Part shown: in pieces, positions 51,930-62,444 of the stretch
Numbering within the stretch: position 1 is the first letter of the stretch
Layout: each line of letters opens with the position of its first letter
Source of the DNA: Bos javanicus
Taxonomy: Eukaryota; Chordata; Mammalia; Artiodactyla; Bovidae
Assembly: GCF_032452875.1 (NCBI RefSeq)
Contig: NC_083885.1
Location: 36,931,925 to 36,995,924 of the forward strand
Direction of reading: 5' to 3'
DNA: 64,000 bases
Made by a program: the position numbers and the translations under genes
The notes under the pieces: model-generated
What the model saw: the letters and a program-made list of their open reading frames with translations, nothing else
What the model was told of the DNA's origin: nothing
Database searches by the model: none

Positions 51930-52862
51930 GAGTCTCTGACCTATATAATTTTCCTTCTTTCTAAGGAACTTCTTTTCAACAGTTTTTGCATAGCAGGTTT
52001 TTGTTTGAGAATATCATTTTTTCTCCTTTGAATGGTAACTTCATTGGATGGAAAATTCTAGGTTGGTGGGTTTTTCCTTTTAACACTGTAAATATCCCAT
52101 TGCATTCTCTTCTTTCTTGTTTTTTAAGTTTCTTTTTTGATTTTTGTATTTTTAGTCAAATTGACTTTGGTGTTTTTGATTCTTATGAGCTTCCTGGATC
52201 TGTGGTTTGGTGTATATCGTTAATTTTAGGAAATTATTGGCCATGTTACTTCAGATATTTCTTTTGCTCCATTCTCTCTTCTTCTGGTATTTTAGTTATG
52301 TGTATTTTATACCCTTTAAAATTGTCCCCCAGTTCTTGGCAGTTTCTGTTTTTTCTTTTTTCATTAATTCTGTTTTTTCTTTTTGCATTTTAGTTTGGAA
52401 TGTTTCTGTTAATTTATTTCCAAGCTTACTGATTCTTTCCTCAGCAACGTCCAGGCCTTCTTCATTTCTGTTACTGTGTTCTGCATTTTATTTGTATTCT
52501 TTCTTAGAGCTTCCATGTCTCTGCTTACTATTACCTACCCCTCTGTTTTTAATGTTGTCAGCTTTTTCCATTAGAGCTCTTAAGATATTAATAATAGTTA
52601 TTCTAAATTCCCTGTCTGATCATTTGAAAATGTATGTCATATCTGAGTCTAATTCTGATGCTTGCTTTGTCTCTTCACACTATTTTTTCTTGCCTTTTAG
52701 TATAGCTTATAGTTTCTAGTTGAAAGCCAGGCATGATGTATTAGATAATAAGACCTGGGGTGAGTGAACAGGCTTTTATCTAGTTGGGCGTTTTGTGTAA
52801 TCTGGCTTGGAGTTGGCTTGTATTTAATGATTAAAGTAATTGAAGGTACCTGAAGCTCATAT
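51930..52862 (-). mobile_element. Old L1 3'UTR, part 1
   Basis: Antisense L1M-type 3' region: GGATGGAAAATTCTAGGTTG, CTAAATTCCCTGTCTGATCA, GTTGAAAGCCAGGCATGATG. It continues after the Bov-A2. Confidence 0.68.
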
Positions 52863-52864
52863 TC

Positions 52865-53142
52865 AGAGAAGGCAATGGCACCCCACTCCAGTACTCTTGC
52901 CTGGAAAATCTCATGGACGGAGGAGCCTGGTAGGCTGCAGTCCATGGGGTCGCTAAGAGTTGGACACAACTGAGCGACTTCACTTTCACTTTTCACTTAC
53001 ATGCACTGGAGAAGGAAATGGCAACCCACTCCAGTGTTTTTGCCTGGAGAATCCCAGGGACGGGGGAGCCTGGTGGGCTGCCGTCTGTGGGGTCGCACAG
53101 AGTAGGACACGACTGAAGATACTTAGCAGCAGCAGCAGCAGT
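52865..53142 (+). mobile_element. Bov-A2 SINE nested in L1
   Basis: Full dimer AGAGAAGGCAATGGCACCCC through TTAGCAGCAGCAGCAGCAG, with a TCATATT repeat at both borders. Confidence 0.93.
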
Positions 53143-53290
53143 TCATATTATGCTAGTATCCTTGTGTTTGCTTCCCTTGTGTCTCTGGTCCTCCTAAGAA
53201 CTTTTTCTTAAGTAGAGTGTATACCTTTTAGCTCTAATATTTTGGACCCTTGATACAGTGGCAGAATGTGGGGGAGGGAAAGCATTTTAT
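53143..53290 (-). mobile_element. Old L1 3'UTR, part 2
   Basis: Antisense continuation: GCTAGTATCCTTGTGTTTGC, GTCTCTGGTCCTCCTAAGAA. Confidence 0.55.
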
Positions 53291-53310
53291 AATTTTAGGG
53301 TTGAATCTCG

Positions 53311-53420
53311 TTTTTTTGTTGGTGCTGGGCTGCGTGACTTGTGGGATTTTACTTCCCTGACCTGGGCCCTTGGCAGTGAGAGTGCAGAGTCCTAACCACT
53401 GGACTACCAGGGAATTCCTT
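53311..53420 (-). mobile_element. CHR-type SINE
   Basis: Antisense: TTGGTGCTGGGCTGCGTGAC through CTGGACTACCAGGGAATTCC. Confidence 0.75.
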
Positions 53421-53475
53421 AAATCTGAGTCTCTTAATGGGTCTCTGTCCCTGGGCTGTGACCTTTACAAGTGTT

Positions 53476-53647
53476 TAATTAATTAGTTAATTATTCATTC
53501 GTTTGGCTATGTCTGCTCTTAGTTGCAGCACTCAGGATCTTTAGTTGCAGCGTGTGGTTCTAGTTCCCTGACCAGGCTTTGGACGCAGGCCTACCTACCT
53601 GCATTGGGAATGTGGAGTCCAAGCGATTGGACTCCCAGGGGAGTCCC
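53476..53647 (-). mobile_element. CHR-type SINE
   Basis: Antisense: GTTTGGCTATGTCTGCTCTT through GATTGGACTCCCAGGGGAGT. Confidence 0.75.
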
Positions 53648-54859
53648 TAAATACAGTTTTTATGAAATAACACTTTCCTTTATGTATGATATACTTTTAT
53701 ATTTTCTACTGTTATTTTATATTTTATTTTAAAAAGTGCTTGTTGAGGTTTATGTAGAGGTGAAGTTCAGAAGACAATGTTTTTTATTTTTTAAGAAAAT
53801 GTGGGTAGATCTACCACACTTAGTTCCAGCTCCCCTGTTTGTCTCCCAATAAATCCATCACTCCCTTGAATAATGAAATTCTTTGTGCATCTATAACCTT
53901 TGGTGATATTTTAGCATGTTCTCCCTCCTCCCTCTGTCTGTCCCACATTTATGCTAACTCAGTTTTCTTGGGAATGACTTGAATACAAATACTTTCATCA
54001 CTATTAGCAGGGGAAAAATTTATTTGAGCATGTAAAGAGTCATTTAGTTGTGTTGCTTAGACAGGCGAAGTGTAAAATCTGGATCTCAGGTTTCATAAAC
54101 TTCCTAAAGTGGGTGTTAGGAGTTTGGACCTCATGCCCATTGGAACCATGTCCAACATGGGGCTCTGAGACAGAAATCATAGGTACTTTGGGGTAGGATC
54201 TGACTTCTTTCAATAGTGATGGTTATTTGTATTTATACATGGATTGGAAAGGTTCAATTCAAGACCTACCTTGTAGTGTCAGGGTGATATCTTGCTAATG
54301 GATTTGGAGAGACAGACAAAGCCCTGCATGAATAACATGAGTTATTGTGAGTAAACAGTGACTGTAATTATGAAAGATGTTAGAGAAAGAAAACATGGTA
54401 GTTTTATCTATTTCTACTGCTTTTCCTGTTGGTTTTGTTCTGAGCTACCTTTGGAATTTATCTGATTGATTTTGTTTTCAGGCCATGAAGTATAGATCAA
54501 GAGGTTTGGTCTTCCTCGCATTTAACAGAACATGTGAGGGCTTTGAGTTTCATCCTCCAGAATTCTCTCGAGTTCCGTCCAAAGGCTAAAAACAGCTAAA
54601 GCTCAGGGAGAACAAGCTAGTTTAAAAATTATACTCAGTCGAGTTGCTTTAGGAGAAAACAAGTCCCAGTAGATGTAAAGATTTTTAAATTATTCTTTTT
54701 TTTTTTTTTTAAGTCTACAAATAATGGATTTCCAACTTTTAGTGCTTGCACCTCTGTTACTGAAAGCCCTGAGGCTTAATTTACAATCATTAATCTTTCC
54801 TTCATTACTCAAGATATCATCTTTTTTTTTCTCTCTCTTTTAAACTTACTGTTAAATTA

Positions 54860-55480
54860 TGAAAAAAGAACAAACATATGAAGTGGTTCAGAGAAAAAGA
54901 TAACAGTCATAAAAGCCACCATCTGGATTGAATGAATATTAACATTTTGCCATATTTGCTTCAGTATTTTTTCCTTTAAAGAATGAAATGTGGCAGATAC
55001 AGTTGAAGCTCCCTTGGTCTCTCTCTGTTCGCGCCAGTTGCCTTGCTCCCTCCTCTGCTCCCCAGAGGTAACTGCTGTCCTCAGCTTGGTGTGGCCCCTT
55101 CGAGTCCATGCTTCTGTACTTTTATTCCCTTATGTGTGTCCACAACAGTCAACGCACTTGTTTTGTGTAGGTTCAAATGCATACCAATGGCATTGTCCTA
55201 TTGGTATGCTGATACTTTTTTTTTTTCTTTTTAGTTCTAGTATTATAGTTTGGTGTTTGTGTGTGTAGGCTGAAATCCTACAGTTCAAGAAATCTATAGC
55301 ATCGCATTTTATAACTATTTCACAATGTATTCATTCCTCTCACTGTTGGGCATTTGGGTTATTTACAAATGTTTGCTGTTATGAATATTACCATGTTGAA
55401 CATTTTAAACATGGTTTCTTCTGCATTGGTTGGGGGATTTTCCCCCAGCAAATACCTACAGGTGGAATCCTGGGAGGTAC
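54860..55480 (-). mobile_element. Old L1 fragment
   Basis: Diverged antisense L1M-like phrases: ATTAACATTTTGCCATATTT, GGGCATTTGGGTTATTTACA, AAATACCTACAGGTGGAATC. Limits uncertain. Confidence 0.5.
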
Positions 55481-55489
55481 AGTTATTGT

Positions 55490-55772
55490 TGTTGTTGTTC
55501 AGTCTCACAGTCGGGTCCGACTCTCTGCGACCCCATGGACTGCCGCACTCCTGGCTTCCCTGTCCTTTACCATCTCCCAGAGCTTGCTCAGACTCATGTC
55601 CATCGAGTCGGTGACACCATCCAACCATCTCATGCTCTGTCATCCCCTTCTCCTCCTGCCTTCAATCTTTCCCAGCATCAGGGTCTTTTCTAATAAACTG
55701 ACTCTTTACATCAGGGGGCCAAAGTATTGGAGCTTCCACCTTCAGCATCAGTCCTTCCAGTGAATATTCAGG
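55490..55772 (-). mobile_element. BovB LINE 3' fragment
   Basis: Antisense: GTTGTTCAGTCTCACAGTCG through AGTCCTTCCAGTGAATATTC, preceded by a (GTT)n-like tail. Confidence 0.88.
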
Positions 55773-55799
55773 GGGCATCTTTAACTCAGTCAGAGGTTG

Positions 55800-56300
55800 C
55801 CAGATACCACCTAATTTTCATTGCTTCCAGAAGTATGGATGGAAGGAGTTGTCATTAACTGAGACACAGAACAGGATTGAGGGCAAATGTCAGAAGCTCA
55901 GTTTTGTCAATGGACAAGAGAACCTGAGGTTCAAGGGTGAGGTTCATACTGAACACACCCACTGGGGATTGTCCACAAAGAGATGGTAGCTGAAACCATG
56001 AGATGTGCTGAGATAACCAAGGGTAGATGTGTAAGGGCTAAGCTATTGGACACACAGGTGGTTGAAGGTTCAGGAGCGGAGAAGAAGCCAATGAAGGAGG
56101 CTGAGAAAAAGCAGCCTGAGAGGCAGGAAGAGAATCAAGCAGTGGTGTCCTGGAAGAGACCAGAGGAGAAAGCATTTCAAGGAAGAAAGAGTCAACCGTC
56201 CATTGTGTCTGAAGCTGCCAATAGGTCATCTAAGACAAGGATCGAGAATTCACTATTGGATTTAGTACCATGGATGTCTGGTTTCCAGAAGTCTTGATAA
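55800..56300 (+). mobile_element. L2-like LINE remnant
   Basis: Sense. A 104-codon open stretch from 55983 (GAEKKPMKEAEKKQPERQEE and so on) resembles the standard L2 3' region sequence TGAGAAAAAGCAGCC, GTCTGAAGCTGCCAATAGGT, CACTATTGGATTTAG. It is not regarded as a gene. Confidence 0.45.
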
Positions 56301-56732
56301 GAATAGTTGCAGTATTATGTTCCTGTATGTTACCCATAACGTTCCAGAAGTTTCCACTGCTGCTTTACATTTAAGATCGAAGTAAACATGCCTGTTACAG
56401 ACTAGTCTAGAAGAACAACTGGCCCCTTAAAATTTTTTTTGGACTGGGTATATCTCATAAAGAAGGCAAATGGTTTTGTTTTGTTTTTGCTAAAATCTTG
56501 AAGCATAGAATTCATCTGTGGAAAATGTCAAAGTCAATGTGACTTAGCTGTAGCTACATTTAATTCTCATACAAAGGACTTCCATTCTTAGAATAATATG
56601 GTGCATTCATAACCACATTTTAAGGTTAAATAGCTCTTCAGAAGAGGGAGTTAAGAGGAGAGATCAGATACAAATAGAATGAAAGAAGGTACAAATGATG
56701 TTGAATGGAATAGGAATTTCGTAGTGTTCTTT

Positions 56733-57393
56733 TTTTAAATTGGGGTATAATTGCTTTACAGTGTTATATTAGTTTCTGCTGTACAACGAAGTGAACCAGC
56801 TTTATGTATACATGTATCCTCTCCCTCTTAGACCCCCTCCATCCCAATACTTTGGCCATCTGATGCAAAGAACTGACTCATTAGAAAAGACCTTGACACT
56901 GGGAAAGATTGAGGGCAGAAGGAGAAGGGGACGACAGAGGGTGAGATGGTTGGGTGACACCACCAACTCAATAGACATGAGTTTGAGCAAGCTCCGGGAG
57001 TTGGTGATGGACAGGGAAGCCTGGCGTGGTGCAGTACATTGGGTTGCAGAGTCAGACACGACTGAGCGACTGGACTGAACTGACTGATCTCAGCCATGTA
57101 GATCGGCACAAAGCACTGAGCTGAACTCCCTGTACTGTATAGGAGGTTCCCACTAGCTATCTATTTTACACATAGTAGTGTATCAATTCCAGTCTCCCAG
57201 CTCATCCCTCCCCCACCCCATGTCCGCACATCTGTTCTGTATGTCCCGTCTCTGTTCCTGCCTTACAAATAGGTTCATCTGTACCATTTTTCTAGATTCC
57301 ATATATATGCATTAATATACAATATTTGTTTTTCTCTTTCAGCCCTACTTCACTCTGTATGACAGCCTCTAGGTCCATCCATGTCTCTACAAA
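56733..57393 (-). mobile_element. L1 3' region, main (antisense) segment of a 5'-inverted L1
   Basis: Antisense: AATTGGGGTATAATTGCTTT, GAGCTGAACTCCCTGTACTG, TCTAGGTCCATCCATGTCTC. It is interrupted by a BovB fragment (56841-57088). Its 5' edge joins an inverted piece at 57394. Confidence 0.8.
56841..57088 (+). mobile_element. BovB LINE 3' fragment nested in L1
   Basis: Sense: CCAATACTTTGGCCATCTGA through GAGCGACTGGACTGAACTGA. Confidence 0.9.
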
Positions 57394-57439
57394 TAGAATA
57401 TTACTCAGCCAGAAAAAGGAATGAAATTGGGTCATAGTG
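57394..57439 (+). mobile_element. Inverted 5' segment of the same L1 (twin priming)
   Basis: AGAATATTACTCAGCCAGAA through GAAATTGGGTCATAGTG is sense L1, while the preceding 660 bp are antisense. In intact L1 it lies directly upstream of the antisense segment's 5' end, as expected from a 5' inversion. Confidence 0.75.
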
Positions 57440-57567
57440 GGTGTTTTTTGTTTTTTAAATAAGATTTATTTGTTTGTTTTTGGCTGTCCTCGGTCTTCCT
57501 TGCTGCACACGGGCTGCACAGGAGTGAGCAGGGGCTGTTCTTCATTGTGGACCACCAGGGAAGCCCT
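57440..57567 (-). mobile_element. CHR-type SINE with TSD
   Basis: Antisense, internally deleted: TTTTTGGCTGTCCTCGGTCT through GACCACCAGGGAAGCCCT. The TSD GGTCATAGTG is at 57430-57439 and 57568-57577. Confidence 0.85.
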
Positions 57568-57589
57568 GGTCATAGTGTTTTTACAGTAG

Positions 57590-58430
57590 CTGTTCTTGGG
57601 TGTGATCCTCAGGGCCCTGGTGGCCCCTCACGACTTTTAGGGTTTTGCAGGGTCAAAACTGTTCTCATGGTAACTTTGCCTTCTTTCACTGTGACACATC
57701 TGCACTCATGGTGCGAAAGCAAAGGTCAGTGAACATGTTGGTGCCCCAGTGTAAATCAGGGCAATGTGCCCAGCCCGGGCCACTGTCACTGTGTTCCTCA
57801 CCACGGCCCACTCAGTAAAGAGGAAAGAAAAAGCCAGTTTCACTTGAAAATGTGCTTGATGAAGCAGTAAAATGACTAATATTCTGTGTGATGAAAATGG
57901 AAAATATGCCTGAAACACCTTTTCCTGTGTACTGCAGTATAATGGCTGTGTTGAGAAAAAGCACTTGTGTGACTGCTTGAATAGAGAGCTGAATTATATA
58001 GTTGCTTTTCTCATGAAATAACATTTTTGCTTTATAAAAAAATCAACAGAAACTAATGTTAATAGATTTCGGTGTTTGGCAGACATTTTCCTGAAGATGA
58101 ATGAAGTGAGCCTGTCACTTCAAAGAAAACAACTGACAGTACTTTTTGCCAACGATAAAATATGAGTTTTAAGTGAAAATTAGAAATTTTGGAACCCTTA
58201 CATCTACCACAAAGAGCTTGAAAGCTTCCCAATACTCAAAACCTTGTCTGATGAGATCAGTGGTGACATTCACAAATGGAACTTTTTTGGATAGAGATTG
58301 ATGAAACATGTCAACATTTGGACTATCTATAGACCTCAGTGAACCAATATTTTCCAAATGATGATGTTTATGCAATTATATATGAGTAGAAAGATCCATT
58401 CAGAAGGCAAGATAGACTTCTGCTTCTAGC
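57590..58430 (+). pseudogene. hAT-family transposase relic (Charlie-like)
   Basis: No long open frame remains, but conceptual reading with frame jumps gives LADIFLKMNEVSLSLQRKQL (from 58076), then VLFANDKI, and farther on KELESFPILKTLSDEISGDI. These resemble the hAT transposase stretch found in Charlie-type elements and host genes derived from them (GTF2IRD2-, FAM200-, SCAND3-like). Stops and frameshifts are numerous. It could be an old DNA transposon or a processed copy of a domesticated hAT gene; no terminal inverted repeats were identified. It is older than the ruminant SINEs. Confidence 0.6.
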
Positions 58431-58487
58431 CAAGATGAAGCGACGGGTATGCCTTATGGCTGATGTTGTCAATTAAGAATTATTTCC

Positions 58488-59560
58488 TACCAGGGTCCAG
58501 CCCCGGGTCCAGGGATTCCCTCAGGATGACAGCGTTGGCAATTTAGAATAGATTAATTAGAGATATAAAGAGTGGTTAAATAGGGATAGCTCAGTGAGAA
58601 AATTCAGTGGAGAAAAGAGGCTGAATAACTTGGTTTATGTGGAAAACCAATAAAACTCCAAGACAAGGAGTTTGCGTCACCTACGTAGGCCGCAGGCGTC
58701 CTCCCGTTCTCCCGAAGGAGAGGAAACACTAAGGCCTCCCCGGTCAGATCTTAGAAGCCCAGGCAAAATTAGTAGGCTTGACGAGCTTCCACGCTCCAGA
58801 TGGGAATTCAGCCAGAAGGTGAGAGAAAGAATGACATGGGGAGACCAAGCTTCGGTGAGCAAGGCCTGTAGCTTTATTTTCCACAGGGGCTTTTATACCC
58901 TAAGTTGCACATAGAGGATAATAGGGGATGTGAAATCATGCAAAGTCAGCAGTCTTTGATCCTTATCACAGGATTTCTTTTCTGCAAACTTATCGTATAC
59001 AAATGGTTTAGGTGATTTACATCATCTTCTGGCCAGAAGGCCTGTTAACATTTTATGACTCTGACAAAGGTTTGTCAACCATAAGACTTATTTTCTCTAA
59101 GAGTAATTATTTTAAAGTTTGGCGCCATCCTCCCGAAGGTGTTAGATAAAGTTGCATTCCTATAGGGCAAAGGTGCAATGGGTTTACAACAAAGGAAAGA
59201 ATTTATTACCTTAAGGGTCTAAAGTTGTTAACACCAAGGCCACTACTTTTTTTTTCTACATACCAACTATATTAATTAATACACTTCCAAGGATACAATA
59301 CAGGGGATGTGGAAACATGGCAGCAAGCATTGGCTCAACAATGAAATCTACTAGTTTTATTCTGACAATTTCTAACTCTCCGAGAGGCTCTATACTATTT
59401 GAATATCTTAAGCTTCCCGTGCCTTTCATGGTTGGGAGACTGTAAACAATCGTCTTCATAGCTGTAGGAGTCCGGGTAAGCCTGTTAGGCAAGTTAGAGA
59501 GCCATCTCAGGGGTTTGTGAACTAAAACACTCTTGTCACGCCCAGGAACTTTATTAACTA
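58488..59560 (-). mobile_element. Endogenous retrovirus LTR, antisense (BTLTR-like)
   Basis: On the minus strand this block has a TATA box (TATAAAAG, 58890-58897), a poly(A) hexamer 12 bases downstream (58873-58878), a C/T-rich R-U5 (TTGGTCTCCCCATGTCATTC) and an end at GGCTGGACCCTGGTA, which I recall as the terminus of bovine LTRs (there GGCA). The 5' edge is uncertain: TGTAGAAAAA at 59260 is one candidate, and similar sequence continues to about 59560. No gag, pol or env reading frame is recognised. The close TATA-AATAAA spacing suggests a class II type. Confidence 0.6.
58873..58897 (-). promoter_or_regulatory. LTR TATA box and poly(A) hexamer
   Basis: TATAAAAG (58890-58897) and AATAAA (58873-58878) on the minus strand within the LTR; both are intact by sequence. 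Confidence 0.65.
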
Positions 59561-59990
59561 GAGCTGTAAGTTAACTCTTTTTTCGGTGAGAGAGATGGTG
59601 GTGGGGGACAGCCCCCCGTAAAGTCAGAGGTGTAGGTGAGAGCACAAAGCAGTAAAGTAGGCAGACTCTGGTTTTGGGGTAGACGCTCAGGCAGGCCCAG
59701 AGGGGCACCCCTCAAGTTCTGGCTCGCCTTGCCCACCAGGACTCTCCCACATGACCTTGTTACGGGTGGGGACTCCCATGCTGGCTCCCGGCAATTTCCC
59801 GTGCTCGTTGGCCTGGTTCATGAGCCCATGCATGCAGGTGAGCACAGCGTGGTCGACTGAGTAACTGTGGGGCTTTGGAATTGGAAGATGTAGGTTGAAT
59901 CCTGGCCTGTCATTTCCTTGTCCAACAAGCACACTTATTGGTGTATCTTCTTTAGAGAAATGTTTATTAAAGCCTCTGTCCACTTACTTA
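59561..59990 (+). other. Unassigned GC-rich stretch and MIR remnant
   Basis: 59600-59860 is GC-rich, with a GGGGGACAGCCCCCC hairpin at about 59605, and is not identified. It could be internal ERV sequence or unique. 59868-59915 (GGCTTTGGAATTGGAAGATG) is a MIR core. Confidence 0.4.
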
Positions 59991-60174
59991 TTTTTGGCTG
60001 CACTGGATCTTTGTTGTGACATGGGCTTTCTCTAGTTATGTCCTGGGCTTTCTCCAGTTGTGGCAGGCAGGTTTTCCTTGTGGACCATGGACTCTAGAGC
60101 TCGCGGGCTCAGTGGTTGTGGTGTGTGGGCTTAGCTGCCCTGCAGCATGTGGGATCTTAGTTCCCCTACTTTTT
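59990..60174 (-). mobile_element. CHR-type SINE, truncated
   Basis: Antisense: TTTTTGGCTGCACTGGATCT, CTCTAGAGCTCGCGGGCTCA, GCATGTGGGATCTTAGTTCC. The tRNA-like head is absent. Confidence 0.75.
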
Positions 60175-60483
60175 TTTTTTAATTGTTGAACTGTAACTTT
60201 ATTTTTAGAGATATTATTTTAGGCTCTCCCTCCTTAAGACTCAGATGTAGCAGTCCTGTGTCTTACTCAGCTCATCCAAGTTATGCCCAGATTCAGTAGT
60301 CATCGCAAGAGAGACAGACAGACATCACTCGGCCGGAAGCAGCATGGCTGCTGATGGCTGCAGTTGTTTGAATGTTGCGATTTTCCTTCTTCTGTCTCTT
60401 TAAACTCAGATATTAAAATTGAGCTCAGTTCCTTAGTCTCTTATTAGATGTCCTCTAAACCTGCTGCTGTATTTGTCTTTCAG

Positions 60484-60498
60484 TGTCCTGGTGATGAC
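60484..60498 (+). other. WWP2: WWP2 5'UTR part of the first coding exon
   Basis: Fifteen bases between acceptor and ATG. They include an overlapping out-of-frame ATG at 60494. Confidence 0.85.
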
Positions 60499-60568
60499 AT
60501 GGCATCTGCCAGCTCCAGCCGGGCAGGGGTGGCCCTGCCTTTTGAGAAGTCTCAGCTTATCCTGAAAG
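60499..60568 (+). CDS. WWP2: WWP2 first coding exon (partial gene)
   Basis: The exon begins at 60484 after a TTTGTCTTTCAG acceptor. The ATG at 60499 starts MASASSSRAGVALPFEKSQL followed by Ile-Leu-Lys, and a phase-1 GTGAGT donor follows position 60568. This is the exact N-terminus of mammalian WWP2, leading into the C2 domain, which binds phospholipid and restrains the HECT domain. Residue 21 is Ile where human has Thr. An out-of-frame ATG five bases upstream (60494) precedes the start in a weaker context. Remaining exons are outside the window. Confidence 0.96.
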
Positions 60569-60726
60569 GTGAGTGGCACGGTATGAAGTTTATCATTTAA
60601 GGTCCAGCCCCATCCATCTTTGGGAAAGAGGTGGAATTATACCACATCTTGGCTTACGAGCAAAACTATTCATTTTTACAGGGTTGTCATATTATAGCTG
60701 GAATTCTTAATTTTTTGTAAAATTAA

Positions 60727-60848
60727 AACATTTTTTTGGCTGTACCATGTAGCATGTAGGGTCTTAGTTCCCTGACCAGGGATTAAATGTGTACCCCCTG
60801 CATTGGAACTGTGGAGTCTTAAGCGCTGAATTACCATGGAAGTACCCT
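60727..60848 (-). mobile_element. CHR-type SINE
   Basis: Antisense: TTTTTTTGGCTGTACCATGT through TGAATTACCATGGAAGTACC. It begins 158 bp after the WWP2 exon. Confidence 0.75.
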
Positions 60849-61019
60849 AAAGTTGGAATTCTTGCAGAGGAAGGAAAAAAGGAACTTTTTGGAAGAATTA
60901 TACAAAATGGCAGTTCCTTCCCTTCCCAGGGCTCTTTTCTATGTACGCTCATCCCCTTGGTGAGTTCATCCAACCATATCACTTTAAGATGTCACCAATA
61001 ATAAGATTACTGCCACATT

Positions 61020-61800
61020 TGTACTTCCAGCCTGGCCTTGTTTCTGACCTCTAGGTTTGTATATCCAGTAGCCCATTTGTCATCTCCTCCTGAATGCTTA
61101 GTAAACATCCAAAATGTGACATGCCTGGAACTGATCTCCTGATTTCTTTTTTTCCTCAAAATCCTGTATTCAGCAAATCTGCTTGTGTCTACCCTCAAGA
61201 CAGGGGCCATGTTCAGCCACTTCTCACCACCCCCACCGTCCCACCAGCTGGCATCATCTCCACCTAAGATTAAGGCAGAGGCCTCCCAACCCGGCTTCCT
61301 TCTGCTTCCCCTTGCCCCACTTCATTCTGTTGATCACACAACAACCTGTGATCTCCTTAAAATGGAAGCCAGCTCCTGTCCCTCCTCTGCTCAAACATAT
61401 CAAGGACTGCCTCCCTCATTCAGTGTAGAAGTTGAAGGTCCCACGTGATATGGCCCCTGCCACTCCTCATTTCCTGTTCCTCGTTTACTCTGCTCTGGCT
61501 AGACGCACAGGTCCACGTGGACCTCCCTTGCTGTTCATTGCCCCTGCCAGACACGCTCCCACCCCTAGGCCTTTGCACTTGCTGTCCTCTCTGAGTGAAA
61601 TAACCATTTTGACTCAGTTATCTACCTCATCTACATCCTTACTTTCTGCAGGTCTTTACTCCAGAGTCACCCTATTCAACTAGGCCTTCCCTGACTCCTC
61701 CATCTGAAAACCCCCTACCTTGATTTCTTCATGTCTCTCCTCTTTTTGCTACTTTATCTTTTTCTTCTCAGCCCTTGGTAGTATTTAACACTCTACCTAT
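61020..61800 (-). mobile_element. L2 LINE, long 3' fragment
   Basis: Antisense L2 over about 780 bp: GAAGGTCCCACGTGATATGG, CCTAGGCCTTTGCACTTGCT, GGTCTTTACTCCAGAGTCAC, AGGCCTTCCCTGACTCCTCC. One of the best preserved L2 copies here. Confidence 0.85.
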
Positions 61801-61802
61801 TT

Positions 61803-61862
61803 TATTTTTTTACAATTACTCATTTATTTGGCTGCACAGGATCTTAGTTGTGGCACTCGGGA
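61803..61862 (-). mobile_element. CHR-type SINE tail fragment
   Basis: Antisense: TTATTTGGCTGCACAGGATC, TTAGTTGTGGCACTCGGG. Confidence 0.6.
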
Positions 61863-62336
61863 GAAGAATTAGAGTGAACTGCCAGGGTTTTGAATTTGAG
61901 ATTACAGCTTGTACTGCCTTATCTAATAATTAGCAGGACTAGGTCAAAACAGAGGCCTGCCCATGGAAACCTGCAATATCCTGAGGTCCCTGTTTTTGGG
62001 CCATGTTATTCAGGAACACAACACACTTACTTCTGAAGGTTTCTCTATTGCCTTTCCCTGGTGTGTATTTTCTTACTAGTGTGGCGAGAACTAACTTGAT
62101 AATACAGGTGCATCTCATCATACATGCACTTAACCTATAGGAACTTGGTAATACTGACCAGGAAAGTGGTGGGGGAAAGAGAGAAGGATAAAAACAGCCA
62201 CTTAAACAGTGTGGGTGGTTCTTCCTCCCGTGTGTTTCATGGGTGGAGCCTCAGGTGTAATTCGGGAACTGTGGCCTGCTATCCCCTCTATCTGCCTTAG
62301 TTCTCTGTGCCTCTCCATAGTGCAGTCCCAGAGATT

Positions 62337-62441
62337 TTTAAAAAATTTTATTGGAGTGTAGTTGATTTACAATGTTGTGTTGGTTTCAGTTGTACAGCAA
62401 AGTTAATCAGTTATGCATAAACATATATCCACTCTCTTTTT
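62337..62441 (-). mobile_element. L1 3' fragment
   Basis: Antisense: TTTATTGGAGTGTAGTTGAT, CAGCAAAGTTAATCAGTTAT. It directly abuts a younger L1. Confidence 0.75.
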
Positions 62442-62444
62442 TTT

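Larger units (their letters stand above)
43170..60483 (+). other. WWP2: WWP2 intron 1 (about 17.3 kb)
   Basis: Non-coding apart from retroelement relics. After the CpG island it holds L2, MIR, BovB, L1, many CHR SINEs, a hAT transposase relic and an antisense ERV LTR. No convincing alternative coding exon was found. Stretches without recognised elements: 43560-44330, 44915-45470, 47660-48240, 48700-49030, 49760-50170, 53650-54850, 56300-56730, 60180-60480. Confidence 0.75.

Noticed and set aside
52207..52719. 170-codon plus-strand frame rich in Phe, Ser and Leu
   Set aside because: It is the reverse complement of a T-rich old L1 3'UTR. The hydrophobic composition reflects poly(T) content, not a membrane protein.
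55983..56297. 104-codon Lys/Glu-rich frame as a novel small protein
   Set aside because: The DNA matches remembered L2 3' sequence in sense orientation; no conserved start context or splice signals.
43170..60483. miR-140 or another microRNA hairpin in WWP2
   Set aside because: miR-140 lies in a much later intron of WWP2. I saw no matching hairpin here.
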